Of a stretch of DNA of 64,000 nt, positions 37,701 to 46,024 are shown piece by piece. Below the pieces are notes generated by a model that saw only the letters and a program-made list of their open reading frames with translations, did not search any database and was not told the origin of the DNA. Origin of the DNA: Chitinophaga filiformis (GTDB lineage Bacteria > Bacteroidota > Bacteroidia > Chitinophagales > Chitinophagaceae); NCBI RefSeq assembly GCF_900102545.1, contig NZ_FNBN01000002.1, positions 284,264-348,263 of the forward strand, written 5' to 3'. The stretch's first letter is position 1. Every line of letters starts with the position of its first letter. A program made the translations under genes and the position numbers.

Positions 37701-38076
37701 TTTCTTCCCCGGTATGATGGTCAATCAATCTGACCTTATACTCGATCATTGGCAGCAAAAAGGGGACATTGCGAAATATCCAAAATATTCAACGAAGCCT
37801 ACGGGAGCTGTTTATGCTCCTAAGAACGAAATTCTGTCCTCCAGCGAAGCTTACTCGGATGGCAGTTTCTTGAAATGCCGGAATGTTGCTATTTCCTATA
37901 CACTGGATATACGTAAGCATAAATATAAAACACCTACACAACTCACTATCTTCTGCAATGCACAAAATCTTTTCACGATAAGCAGTTATAAAGAAGGCGA
38001 TCCGGAAACCGCAAATTTCCTTTCTTTACCTACGCTCAGAACCATTGCTGGAGGAATCCGGTTTTCCATACAATAA
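34723..38076 (+). CDS. SusC-family transporter with STN signalling domain
   Basis: The 1117-aa outer-membrane transporter has a signal peptide ending AVNAQ and then a secretin/TonB short N-terminal (STN) domain (about 36-115: LSVHNIALHDIFDNISSQTG). That domain contacts FecR in the periplasm. A carboxypeptidase-regulatory-like domain follows (about 134-212), then the plug (PLIVVDGIPL, SIEVLKDADATAIYGSRGGN) and barrel. The combination with the divergent sigma/FecR pair defines a trans-envelope signalling transporter. SusD follows after 6 bp. No degradative enzyme is linked, so the ligand is unknown. Confidence 0.95.
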   Translation: MQLFKRHASALYPMLLLQISLYLSTAVNAQDTSSLAAMKVSLSVHNIALHDIFDNISSQTGLHFFYSRDHLNDSEKYSFRAADEPVLAVVNRLVNKKGFACKVEGKMLVVYKLPSTTGTQPEEHASTATTDAKSYRLHGQVLDSSGKPLPGATILIKGTRKGYTAKEDGQFFFSATSPHPVLQISFTGFGTEEYPVTDPDKDITVVLQRHTSPLDETVVIAYGTTSKRLNTGNVAKVAASDIEKYPVSNPLLTLQGRVPGLTIYQSSGAPGTPLDIRLRVQNSFLSNNTPLIVVDGIPLPAGSQNINLLTSHPNSSVGLFSIFNNMDIASIEVLKDADATAIYGSRGGNGVIVITTKRGTAGKLKVRADYTMGVSQASSKLSLLNTPQYLKVRREAFRNDGIMITNIPGDPGYAPDILSWDTTRYTDWQKWQIGRNAPTSNANLFLSGGNETTQMMMCLGFYREGTVYPADMAYLRGTASFSFNHRSADNRFKLGVYTNYAKDRNDMFNSPISAILLPPDAPKLYDGNNQINWIEGNEPFRNPAAEYLKTYTHEKENQIVNLNTEYSILRDSKQDLKIKFNLGYNSTSANENLRIPKASQNPYLADNITGTSSFGNNNFKSYLTEPQAEYYRRIKDGELTILAGASFQYTSNYTSTIVGQGYTNDALLSSIDGAAVIASKLTNRIEYKYGAFFSRITYKLRNRYIVNLSGRRDGSSKFSPEHRFSNFGSIGAAWIFSEEPYFKNELPFLSFGKLRSSFGVTGNDQIADYKFLDTWSPTLGNPYLNTTTMQPDALYNPAYNWERTKKIEAALELGFFKDRLIASIAYFRNRSDNQLIKYSLPWQTGFSSILKNFDALVQSSGWEFAINSDLIKSKSLTLNAAFNISIPRNKLLYFNNLANSSYANTYVIGESLNVLYKLLSRGVSPDSGHFRLTDADGNGHYTFADYKVIGSLDPIYHGGFQLNLQYKRLGLSFAGEFRKQLVPNYLYWTYLNNFFPGMMVNQSDLILDHWQQKGDIAKYPKYSTKPTGAVYAPKNEILSSSEAYSDGSFLKCRNVAISYTLDIRKHKYKTPTQLTIFCNAQNLFTISSYKEGDPETANFLSLPTLRTIAGGIRFSIQ

Positions 38077-38082
38077 CTGTAA

Positions 38083-39504
38083 ATGAAACAATACTATATG
38101 CGTAATACGTTTATTAACCGCCAAATCAGCAAACAATTCCTATTAGTAGTGACAATCTGCTGCTTTTCGCTCAGTTGTAATAACATACTGGATGTAGATA
38201 TTCCGGCGAACAAAGCTGTGGGAGATGAGCTGTTTAAGAATAAAGAATCTGCCGAAACTGCTGTCCTGGGTATCTATTCCGCCATCGCCGGCACCTCTAA
38301 TGTATTTGCAGGGGTTATTACCAGTTATACTGCTATCTATGCAGATGAAGCATTCTTTACAGGACAGGCAATCTCTGCCCAGGAATTTTATAATGGAGCC
38401 ATTTCAACCACTAATACTATCCTTGAAACCAACTTCTGGAATAATTCCTATAAAATTGTCTATCAGATCAATGCCTGTCTGGAAAAATTAAATAAGAGCA
38501 CTGTGCTTTCCAACGCCATTAAGAATCAACTAAGCGGGGAATGCATGTTCTTGAGGGCATTCATTTACTTTCAAATGATACAGCTATTTGGAGCTGTGCC
38601 GCTCATTACTGTAACGGATTATAGAGTCAATGAAAATATGCCGAGAACCGAACCAGGAGCTATCAGGAAAAGCATTCTTACAGATCTCCTCAGTGCAAAG
38701 GATTTACTATCAGATGCATACCCGGGAACTGAAAGAGCCAGAGCCAATAAGAGTACGGCATCAGCCTTACTGGCCAGGTACTACCTGCACCAGCAACAAT
38801 GGCAGGATGCGGAGAAAGAAGCCTCTTCAATCATTAATACTGGCCATTATCGTTTAACAGCGCTGGATGATGTATTCCTTGCTAACAGTGACGAAGCTAT
38901 ATTCCAGATACAGCCTGTTCTTGCAGGCTATAATACGATGGAAGGCAACAATTTTATCCCCACAGAGGCGGGCCGACCGTCTTATGCATTGACAACATAC
39001 CTAAGAGACGCATTTGAGGTAAATGATAAACGCTGGAACTCGTGGGTAAAGGGTAAGGTCAGCGACGGGATTACCTACTACTATCCATTCAAGTATAAGA
39101 GAAAAGCTGACTTTACCTCAAATCCTAAACCGGTAGAGTATAACATGATATTCCGCCTTGCCGAGATATTGCTGATCCGTGCTGAGTGTCGTGTACACCT
39201 GAACTTTTTGCCTGGCGCCATCGCAGATCTGGACGCCATTCGGCAACGTGCAGGATTGCCATTAATACAGACAGCTTATCCTAATATATCTGCAGCCGAA
39301 CTTTCTGAAAAGATAGCGCAGGAAAGAAGGATCGAATTCTTTATAGAGGGTGGACACAGGTGGTTAGATCTAAAGCGAACGGGCAAAGCATCTGAAACTT
39401 TAAAACAGGTCAAATCAGACTGGAAAGTAACAAAAGAACTATGGCCGATTCCTCAGGCTCAAAGAGTTCTAAATCCCGCACTTACTCAAAATGACGGATA
39501 TTAA
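38083..39504 (+). CDS. SusD/RagB-family outer-membrane lipoprotein
   Basis: The 473-aa lipoprotein has lipobox FSLSC (ATG 38083, or 38098 for a shorter signal). SusD hallmarks are LDVDIPANKAVGDELFKNKE at the start, the TPR helix CMFLRAFIYFQMIQLFGAVP, AEILLIRAECRVHLN, and the C-terminal ERRIEFFIEGGHRWLDLKR. It partners the STN-SusC upstream. A strong terminator follows at 39532, so the operon consists of these two genes only. Confidence 0.93.
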   Translation: MKQYYMRNTFINRQISKQFLLVVTICCFSLSCNNILDVDIPANKAVGDELFKNKESAETAVLGIYSAIAGTSNVFAGVITSYTAIYADEAFFTGQAISAQEFYNGAISTTNTILETNFWNNSYKIVYQINACLEKLNKSTVLSNAIKNQLSGECMFLRAFIYFQMIQLFGAVPLITVTDYRVNENMPRTEPGAIRKSILTDLLSAKDLLSDAYPGTERARANKSTASALLARYYLHQQQWQDAEKEASSIINTGHYRLTALDDVFLANSDEAIFQIQPVLAGYNTMEGNNFIPTEAGRPSYALTTYLRDAFEVNDKRWNSWVKGKVSDGITYYYPFKYKRKADFTSNPKPVEYNMIFRLAEILLIRAECRVHLNFLPGAIADLDAIRQRAGLPLIQTAYPNISAAELSEKIAQERRIEFFIEGGHRWLDLKRTGKASETLKQVKSDWKVTKELWPIPQAQRVLNPALTQNDGY

Positions 39505-39531
39505 TCCTTAACTCGGATAACTTATAACATA

Positions 39532-39577
39532 CAACAGCACCAGGGCATAAATATCCTTGGTGCTGTTGTGTTTTTTA
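39532..39577 (+). terminator. Intrinsic terminator
   Basis: An 11-bp stem CAACAGCACCA/TGGTGCTGTTG (39532-39542 with 39558-39568) is followed by TGTTTTTTAT. It ends the STN-SusC/SusD operon and faces the convergent DUF6520 gene. Confidence 0.88.
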
Positions 39578-39587
39578 TACTTTTCTG

Positions 39588-39845
39588 TTATCTCGCTGGA
39601 AGTTCTCCCACTGTATAAATAGCAGTGTTATCTTTGGCCCGGAGACAGATGCCGAAAGAACCTGAGCAAAGCGTTTGTGCCTGTGCCTGCGTCGCATTTG
39701 TAAGCACGAGTTGATCGTTCCAGTCAATCCAGTCATGTATGACGTCCATAGAAGAAGACGAAGAAGAAGGATGGTTAGCTGCGACAGCGCCGCTTACTCC
39801 TGCCACAACGGCCAGGATTGCAAATAAAAGTTTGATCTTTTTCAT
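39588..39845 (-). CDS. DUF6520-type small secreted protein
   Basis: This 85-aa protein has a signal peptide (MKKIKLLFAILAVVAGVSGA, cleavage near VAA), a serine run, and a short mature part with two cysteines in a CX6C arrangement (C-SGSFGI-C). Size and pattern fit the Bacteroidota-specific DUF6520 family, whose function is unknown. The two cysteines could form a periplasmic disulfide. A MauE-like membrane protein is encoded 395 bp upstream on the same strand; I recall these two families often occurring together, so a shared redox-related role is possible. Confidence 0.65.
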   Translation of the reverse strand: MKKIKLLFAILAVVAGVSGAVAANHPSSSSSSMDVIHDWIDWNDQLVLTNATQAQAQTLCSGSFGICLRAKDNTAIYTVGELPAR

Positions 39846-39986
39846 ACGAATGCTAATTAGTAATTGAGGTGATTGATGTGATTTAAACCCTATATTGAAA
39901 TTGTCAGAAAATACAATCTAAGCCTCACCTCTGTGAAGTATACTTCTTCCTTATCCCCTTAAATATCAAGACATGATTCCCCCTTC

Positions 39987-40010
39987 ATGCCGCCGGCATA
40001 CATTTTTTTT
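39987..40010 (+). terminator. Terminator-like hairpin without an obvious gene
   Basis: A small ATGCC/GGCAT hairpin (39987-39999) is followed by ACATTTTTTTT on the plus strand. No plus-strand gene ends here. It lies in the 395-bp gap between the DUF6520 and MauE genes, which otherwise shows nothing. It may terminate an antisense or small transcript. Confidence 0.35.
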
Positions 40011-40240
40011 AGCCAGTATTTGTTCTTAATACACGTAAGATCAGGAGAATGCGCTGTCCATCACTCCTATCAGTCGTAAGCGTTCTTTACTCACAATGCA
40101 AATAAACTATCCCTTGATACCCCACATAGGTAATTGTTCCATCGTTGTTTTAATTAAATCCCCTTTACGTAAGCGATTACAATTTTTGGCACGTGTTATT
40201 TATAACCAACAGTAATTTAAAAATGTTGCACGTTTGATAA

Positions 40241-40684
40241 TTATGCTTTCTTCTTTCTGAATTGCTGTTCCAGGTAAATACCTACAATACCGATAGCGAC
40301 AAAAAAAAGATTAAAGAACAGGTGTTGCGTCCATGTAAAGCTCGCAATCACACCGCCACAGCTACACGGAATTACACCATAGTAGTTCAGTTTGACAAGG
40401 ATAATGTAGGCGGTAAAACATATCATCATCGCCGTAGCAAAAAACAACCCTATCCTCCGCAAAGAAAAGGTCATCATCATAACAGCCGCCAGGATTTCAG
40501 AGACAAGAACACTCCACACTAATAAAGGCGTGTATCTATCCGGGAATGGCTGACGATCCATCTGAAGAATAAAGATCCTGTAATTCATAAGTTTGGATAC
40601 AGCGGCATAAATAAACATACTGGTGAATAGAAAATAGCAGACCAGGAGAACTGTGTCCCCGGCTTTAATGCTTCCCCTTTGCAT
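40241..40684 (-). CDS. MauE/DoxX-family redox-associated membrane protein
   Basis: The 147-aa inner-membrane protein (ATG 40684; the codon at 40690 is a TTG) has four predicted helices (LLVCYFLFTSMFIYAAVSKL, LLVWSVLVSEILAAVMMMTF, RIGLFFATAMMICFTAYIIL, LFFNLFFVAIGIVGIYL). The motif PCSCGG between helices 3 and 4 is characteristic of MauE-like proteins that handle disulfides in periplasmic partners. The cysteines suggest thiol-disulfide exchange, perhaps with the small CX6C protein encoded downstream. No DsbA- or TlpA-like partner is adjacent. Confidence 0.78.
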   Translation of the reverse strand: MQRGSIKAGDTVLLVCYFLFTSMFIYAAVSKLMNYRIFILQMDRQPFPDRYTPLLVWSVLVSEILAAVMMMTFSLRRIGLFFATAMMICFTAYIILVKLNYYGVIPCSCGGVIASFTWTQHLFFNLFFVAIGIVGIYLEQQFRKKKA

Positions 40685-40966
40685 AAGCAAAAAATTTTTA
40701 GTGCCCCCTTAATTTTTTAACTCAAAAGCAGATAAACCAAGGTAATTTTTTTTACTTACAACTTAGTTAACCCTATGTTAATTAGGGCTATGTTTTATCG
40801 GGAACGACTGTCTGTTTATCAACTGTTAAGGCGGCTGTCGCAGGTTTCAGCGTCAATGATGTGAAGGATAGTTGTAGTTTTTATTCTTTTTGGGGAACCC
40901 GGGGCCGTATTATTTTTCTCCGTGAATACTGCGGATTGGCCCGGGGTAAAGTGTGGCATACTGTAA

Positions 40967-41290
40967 TTAACCTCTCTGATAAATGATCCTGTCCTCAAAT
41001 TCACCGGTAACAACCCGGCCGTAAATGATCTTCGTCCATCCATTCTCAAAACCGTGATTATTAGCGATCAGGAACCCCTTATTCGCATCTTTCTTCACGA
41101 TCTTATGTGCATCAATATAACGGCCTTTTACTTTGCAGAACACGATATCGCCGATCTCGTATTCAGTTGCCTTTGTGAACGTAAGCAGACTTCCACTTTT
41201 CAAAATGGGTAACATTGAACTCCCGAAGGCTTTCATCCTTCCTGTGCCAGCTGTCTGCAGCTCGGTTTTTAATCTTTCGTATTTATTCAT
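40967..41290 (-). CDS. Small S24/S26-type peptidase domain protein
   Basis: This 107-aa protein is started at ATG 41290, because the family-like sequence begins there and the upstream extension to 41386 is unrelated aromatic residues. The block GSSMLPILKSG provides the S-M-x-P motif with Ser25 as nucleophile, and DAHKIV provides the lysine (Lys63). This is the Ser/Lys dyad of LexA and signal-peptidase-type enzymes. It has no HTH and no membrane helix, unlike LexA or signal peptidase I. It may be a stand-alone protease domain, perhaps of phage or mobile origin. Confidence 0.68.
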   Translation of the reverse strand: MNKYERLKTELQTAGTGRMKAFGSSMLPILKSGSLLTFTKATEYEIGDIVFCKVKGRYIDAHKIVKKDANKGFLIANNHGFENGWTKIIYGRVVTGEFEDRIIYQRG

Positions 41291-41562
41291 CTTGTTAAAA
41301 AATTTAAATGCAAAAATAAAGAAATATAAGATTCGATTATTCAAAGGGTATCTGCCAGGAACTATGTACTTATAAAAAAACGTCATAACAGGCCTTATTT
41401 GGGCTTAAAGTTCAGGAAAGCGCACGTAGGCCCTCCAGATCCTCAATCAGGGTTAAAATTGCCTTAAAAGGCCCTTTTTATGGATAATACTTCTACCTAT
41501 TTCTTTGACCTCTCATTCCCCTTATCAAAACTGGCATCAAACTGGCACCAAACCTGCATCAC

Positions 41563-42480
41563 CTACCCAGCCAGCTCCTCCTTCCTTCTCAACCCGCGAT
41601 ACTGCTCCGGAGAAATATGCATAGTCTTCTTGAATAAACGGGAAAAATGATAGGGGTCGTCATACCCAATGGCTACCGCCACATCTTTGATCTTCATATC
41701 AGTAGTATACAACAACAGGCAGGCTTTCTGCAGCTTCAGATGAATAAAATAATTCAACGGCGACATACCCGTTGCCTTCTTGAACAGAGTGGAAAAATGG
41801 GATGGAGACAGCTCACATTGCTGCGCCAGCTCTTCCACAGTCAGGGTTACCGACAAATGCTGCTGCATGTGCTTTATTGTACCATCTATCCTGTTCCTTG
41901 CCTCATTCTCTTCCGCATATTCCTTTTCCGGGTACAGAAATGAAGAGACGAAATGATACAGGCACAAATTCGCCTTTCCCATGTTCTCCTGTCCGAATCC
42001 CATCTTCAGGCTCTGGTACATCATATCCCACAACTGAATGCCAGTTTCATTGGAATGTATATGTCGCGGACCATCCAGCAGACCAATATTAAATCCGCGG
42101 TTGAAGCTATCCATATCCTTTCCGCTGAAATGCACCCAATAGATCGTCCATGGATTCTTGTCATCGGAGCCATAACGTAAATGGGCCCTGGTAGCAGGAA
42201 TAATCACAAACTGATTCAGCCCCATCTCAAAATGCCGGTCATTTACACTATACCATCCTTTTCCCTTTACACAGTACAACAGAATATTGTCAGTGCATCC
42301 GTACTTCCGTTCCCGGTAATGAAAGGCCGCTCTTGGAAAATAACCGATGTGGGTGATATACAACTGACCAATGATTGGGTTTGCATCAATCGCATTTCTC
42401 CAGACAGCTTCCGGAAGACTGATCATACGTTGTCCTTCAAAGCCATCTCTACGCTTTACTGATCTCATAACGTGGTACAT
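41563..42480 (-). CDS. AraC-family transcriptional regulator of the GH95 PUL
   Basis: The 305-aa protein (ATG 42480; ATG 42468 is equally possible) has an N-terminal cupin-like sensing domain (about 30-170: NILLYCVKGKGWYSVNDRHF, FVIIPATRAHLRYG) and a C-terminal double HTH (about 205-300: LTVEELAQQCELSPSHFSTL, then IKDVAVAIGYDDPYHFSRLF). It is divergent from the SusC/SusD/GH95 operon, 276 bp away, and probably senses a sugar released from the target glycan. Two 47-bp direct repeats cover its start codon and upstream region, which suggests autoregulation. Confidence 0.9.
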   Translation of the reverse strand: MYHVMRSVKRRDGFEGQRMISLPEAVWRNAIDANPIIGQLYITHIGYFPRAAFHYRERKYGCTDNILLYCVKGKGWYSVNDRHFEMGLNQFVIIPATRAHLRYGSDDKNPWTIYWVHFSGKDMDSFNRGFNIGLLDGPRHIHSNETGIQLWDMMYQSLKMGFGQENMGKANLCLYHFVSSFLYPEKEYAEENEARNRIDGTIKHMQQHLSVTLTVEELAQQCELSPSHFSTLFKKATGMSPLNYFIHLKLQKACLLLYTTDMKIKDVAVAIGYDDPYHFSRLFKKTMHISPEQYRGLRRKEELAG

Positions 42481-42582
42481 ATTAAATTAACTTAGCTCAA
42501 TACTATATTGACATAGGTTTGCCTTTGTCTTTTAATGATCCAATAACGTGATTTATATTAAATTACCTCAGCTCAATACTAT
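42460..42582. repeat. Pair of 47-bp direct repeats at the araC-type gene start
   Basis: Copies at 42460-42506 and 42536-42582 are offset by 76 bp. From ATAACGTG through AGCTCAATACTAT they are identical at 35 of 40 positions by eye. The first copy includes the start codons of the regulator; the second has lost one of them (CAT to CAA). AraC-family proteins typically bind direct repeats, so these are candidate binding sites. Confidence 0.65.
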
Positions 42583-42669
42583 CTTATCTTCACCAAATCA
42601 GGGCCGATACCAAATTAAGTATTTTGTCCAAAATCGTAGGATAATCCATCAAAATAAATGAATGTTCCA

Positions 42670-42700
42670 TTTCCCCGACATCCCTCATAAGATAGTTTTG
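42670..42700 (+). promoter_or_regulatory. Promoter of the GH95 PUL
   Basis: TAGTTTTG (42693-42700) matches the Bacteroidota -7 consensus TAnnTTTG. TTTC (42670-42673) stands in for the -33 TTTG at the expected 19-nt spacing. Transcription would start about 50 nt before the SusC ATG. Confidence 0.6.
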
Positions 42701-42756
42701 CCCGCAATTCCATGTTGAAATAGTTTTATTCACACTATCTTCCTAAATCTTGGTTT

Positions 42757-45700
42757 ATGCCAGAATTCCTCTCCATTCACAGGCTCAGGGCCTTAAAGTC
42801 CGCGTGCCTGCTATTTCTATTATCCACGTTCCTTACCTACAATGCCGTGGCGCAACAAGCTGAAAAACTAACCGTCACCGGAACAGTAACAGATACTTCA
42901 GGCGCGAAGCTTGAAGGCGTGAACATTGTAGCCGAAAACAAAAAGAACGTCGCAACATCCACTAATGCAAACGGAAAGTTTGTGCTCGATGTAGAACCGG
43001 GCACTATTCTCAGGTTCACGTTTGTAGGCTTTGAACAGCAGTTCATCTCCGTCACGCACAACACAAAGGTGGTCAACCTGGTGTTAAAACCCACTACATT
43101 CAGCGCCGAAGAAGTAGTGGTAGTGGCCTATGGAAGAAAACAAAGGAAAGAAGCCGTAGTAGGATCAGTAACAAGCATTGACCCCTCCGCGCTGAAAATC
43201 CCTTCCAGCAACCTTACCAATGCCATGGCCGGACAGATTGCAGGTATGGTGTCATTCCAGCGTGGCGGTCAGCCGGGACTGGACAATTCATCTTTCTTCA
43301 TCCGCGGGGTCACTACATTCGGCTATAGTGCCAGTCCGCTGATACTTGTAGACAACGTTGAACTAAGCGCCAACGATCTGGCCCGCCTGCAGGTAGATGA
43401 CATTGCCAGCTTCTCCATTCTGAAAGATGCCAGCGCCGCTGCACTCTATGGCGCCCGGGGCGCTAACGGTGTTATACTCGTCACTACCAAAGAAGGTAAG
43501 ACCGGTAAAGCACGTATGAGCTTTCGCTATGAACGATCTATTTCCAAACCTACTCAAACAGTGAAACTGGCAGATCCTGTTACGTACATGAAGCTGTACA
43601 ACGAGGCACTCACCACGCGTAATCCGCTGGCAACGCCACAGTACACGCCCAATGAGATCATCAATACACAGGCTACTATGGATAAAGCCCCTGGTAGCAA
43701 TCCTTATGTGTATCCGGCGGTCGACTGGATGTCTACGTTGTTTAAAGAACAGACCACCACACAACGGGCCAATTTCAGCGTACAGGGTGGTACAGAAGCT
43801 GCCAGGTATTATATAGCGGGGTCTTATGACAGGGACAATGGTATCTTACAGGTAAACCCTGTCAACAACTTCAACTCTTCCATGAAGTTCGAGAACTATC
43901 AGCTACGTTCAAACGTCAATGTTAAACTGACCAAAACCACAGAAGCAGTGGTTCGCCTCTGGGGAAACTTCAATGAATATACAGGGCCGATCACCGACGA
44001 CCAGTCAGGCTTCGCCAGTGATATGTACGACAGGGCTTTACACACCAGTCCTGTAGCATTTCCTGCATATTTCCCTGCGGATAGCGCCAACCTGCTGACC
44101 AAACATATCCTGTTCGGCAACTCCCTCAGTACTACAGGTGGACTGCAAAGCAATCCATATGCGGCACTGATGTATGGTTATAAATCATTCTCGGAATCTA
44201 AGATCTCTGCTCAGTTTGAAGTGAACCAAAACCTGAACTTCGTTACCGAAGGACTGGCATTCCATGGTCTGTTCAGTACTAACAGATACGCTTATTTTGA
44301 TCTGAGAAGAGCCTACAAACCTTTTTATTACGATGTAGGAAGTTATGACCAGACCAACAACACCTACACCCTTAACTGGCTGAATAATCAGCCGGGAAGT
44401 GCACAGGAATTCCTTAGCTATTATCCGGGTAAAAAGGATATGAATACATTCCTTTACCTGCAGGGAAGCCTGGACTATGCAAGAACTTTCGGTAAACACA
44501 ATATCAGCGCAGCCCTCATTGGTACGCGCCAGCAAAAGCTGAATGCAGAGGCGAATGATCCCAATACACAATTGCCATCCTTACAGTATTCACTGCCATA
44601 CCGTAACCTCGGACTGGCAGGCAGGGCCACCTATTCCTTCGCCGGTAGATACTATGTCGAATTCAACTTCGGATACAACGGCTCCGAACGTTTCTCTACC
44701 CAATATCGCTGGGGCTTCTTCCCCACCGTTGGTGCTGGCTGGGTAGTCTCTAACGAGAAATTCTGGAAAGGAGGCATCTCCGAAATTGTGACAAGGCTGA
44801 AACTGAGGGGTAGCTATGGTCTCGTAGGAAATGACAACATCGATAATACCCGCTTCTACTACCTGTCTAACGTAACGCCTGATGATGTGAACGGACCGTC
44901 TGCTGTTTTTGGTACCAACAACAGCGTGAAGATGTACGGCACCACTATTCAGAACTATCCGAATCCCGGCGTAACCTGGGAAACTGCCCGTAAGGCTAAC
45001 CTGGCGGCTGAAATCACCTTGTTACATCAGCTGAACATCACCGCAGAGATCTACCATGAATACAGGTACAACATCCTGCAGCAACGCGGATATATTCCTG
45101 TTACAAATGGTCTCGAAGCTGCTGTAAAATCCAATGTGGGCACAGCCTACGCAAAAGGACTCGATCTGAATATCAACTATAAACAGAACATCAATAAACA
45201 GCTGTGGGCATCCATACTGGGTAACCTGACAGTGACCGCCAACCATTATGGCCGTTTTGAAGAACCGCAATATAAATACAGCTATCGTTTCCAGGCAGGC
45301 AAACCTATCAATCAACCTTTCGGTTTTATCGCAGAAAGATTGTTTGTAGATGATAAGGAAGCTGCTAATTCTCCTACGCAATTGTTCGGTTCTTCTCCAT
45401 TGCCGATCGGTGGTGATATTAAATACAGGGACGTCAACAAAGATGGTATCATCAACCAGGATGACCTTGTACCTATCGGTCTTCCGACTACACCACAGAT
45501 CATTTACGGATTTGGCTTTTCAATGGGATACAAAAACTTTGACCTGAATGCATTCTTCCAGGGACTGGCAAGAGAATCTTTCTTCATCAATGCCACTTCT
45601 GAAGATGACAGATACTGGGGAAAATATGGTACAGCACCATTTGTGAACAACGCACAGATCTTAAAGGCTTATGCTGACGATCATTGGTCTGAAGAGAACC

Positions 45701-45999
45701 AACACCTGTATGCATTGTGGCCGCGCTTATCCACCACTGATATCCTGAACAACCAGCAACAGAGCACCTGGTGGCTGAGAGATGGCAGCTTTATGCGTTT
45801 GAAATCAGTTGAACTGGGTTATACCATACCTAAGTCTCTTGCAAGGCGCATGTACCTCTCCAGTATGCGTGTGTATTTCAGCGGACTCAATCTGTTTACC
45901 TTCAGCCATTTCAAGCTCTGGGATCCTGAGCAGGCGGGCCAGGGATTCAGCTACCCTATTCAGAAGGTGCTCAATTTTGGAGCTAACGTCAATTTTTAA
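42757..45999 (+). CDS. SusC/RagA-family TonB-dependent transporter
   Basis: This 1080-aa outer-membrane transporter has a signal peptide ending YNAVAQQ, a carboxypeptidase-regulatory-like domain (TVTGTVTDTSGAKLEGVNIV), the TonB-box region AEEVVVVAYGRKQRKE, and the plug motifs PLILVDNVEL and SFSILKDASAAALYGARGANGVILVTTK. The barrel ends LNFGANVNF. It is the first gene of a five-gene PUL. The downstream GH95 enzyme suggests import of fucose-containing or related oligosaccharides. Confidence 0.94.
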   Translation: MPEFLSIHRLRALKSACLLFLLSTFLTYNAVAQQAEKLTVTGTVTDTSGAKLEGVNIVAENKKNVATSTNANGKFVLDVEPGTILRFTFVGFEQQFISVTHNTKVVNLVLKPTTFSAEEVVVVAYGRKQRKEAVVGSVTSIDPSALKIPSSNLTNAMAGQIAGMVSFQRGGQPGLDNSSFFIRGVTTFGYSASPLILVDNVELSANDLARLQVDDIASFSILKDASAAALYGARGANGVILVTTKEGKTGKARMSFRYERSISKPTQTVKLADPVTYMKLYNEALTTRNPLATPQYTPNEIINTQATMDKAPGSNPYVYPAVDWMSTLFKEQTTTQRANFSVQGGTEAARYYIAGSYDRDNGILQVNPVNNFNSSMKFENYQLRSNVNVKLTKTTEAVVRLWGNFNEYTGPITDDQSGFASDMYDRALHTSPVAFPAYFPADSANLLTKHILFGNSLSTTGGLQSNPYAALMYGYKSFSESKISAQFEVNQNLNFVTEGLAFHGLFSTNRYAYFDLRRAYKPFYYDVGSYDQTNNTYTLNWLNNQPGSAQEFLSYYPGKKDMNTFLYLQGSLDYARTFGKHNISAALIGTRQQKLNAEANDPNTQLPSLQYSLPYRNLGLAGRATYSFAGRYYVEFNFGYNGSERFSTQYRWGFFPTVGAGWVVSNEKFWKGGISEIVTRLKLRGSYGLVGNDNIDNTRFYYLSNVTPDDVNGPSAVFGTNNSVKMYGTTIQNYPNPGVTWETARKANLAAEITLLHQLNITAEIYHEYRYNILQQRGYIPVTNGLEAAVKSNVGTAYAKGLDLNINYKQNINKQLWASILGNLTVTANHYGRFEEPQYKYSYRFQAGKPINQPFGFIAERLFVDDKEAANSPTQLFGSSPLPIGGDIKYRDVNKDGIINQDDLVPIGLPTTPQIIYGFGFSMGYKNFDLNAFFQGLARESFFINATSEDDRYWGKYGTAPFVNNAQILKAYADDHWSEENQHLYALWPRLSTTDILNNQQQSTWWLRDGSFMRLKSVELGYTIPKSLARRMYLSSMRVYFSGLNLFTFSHFKLWDPEQAGQGFSYPIQKVLNFGANVNF

Positions 46000-46024
46000 A
46001 CGAAAGTAACGTAAACGATTACTT

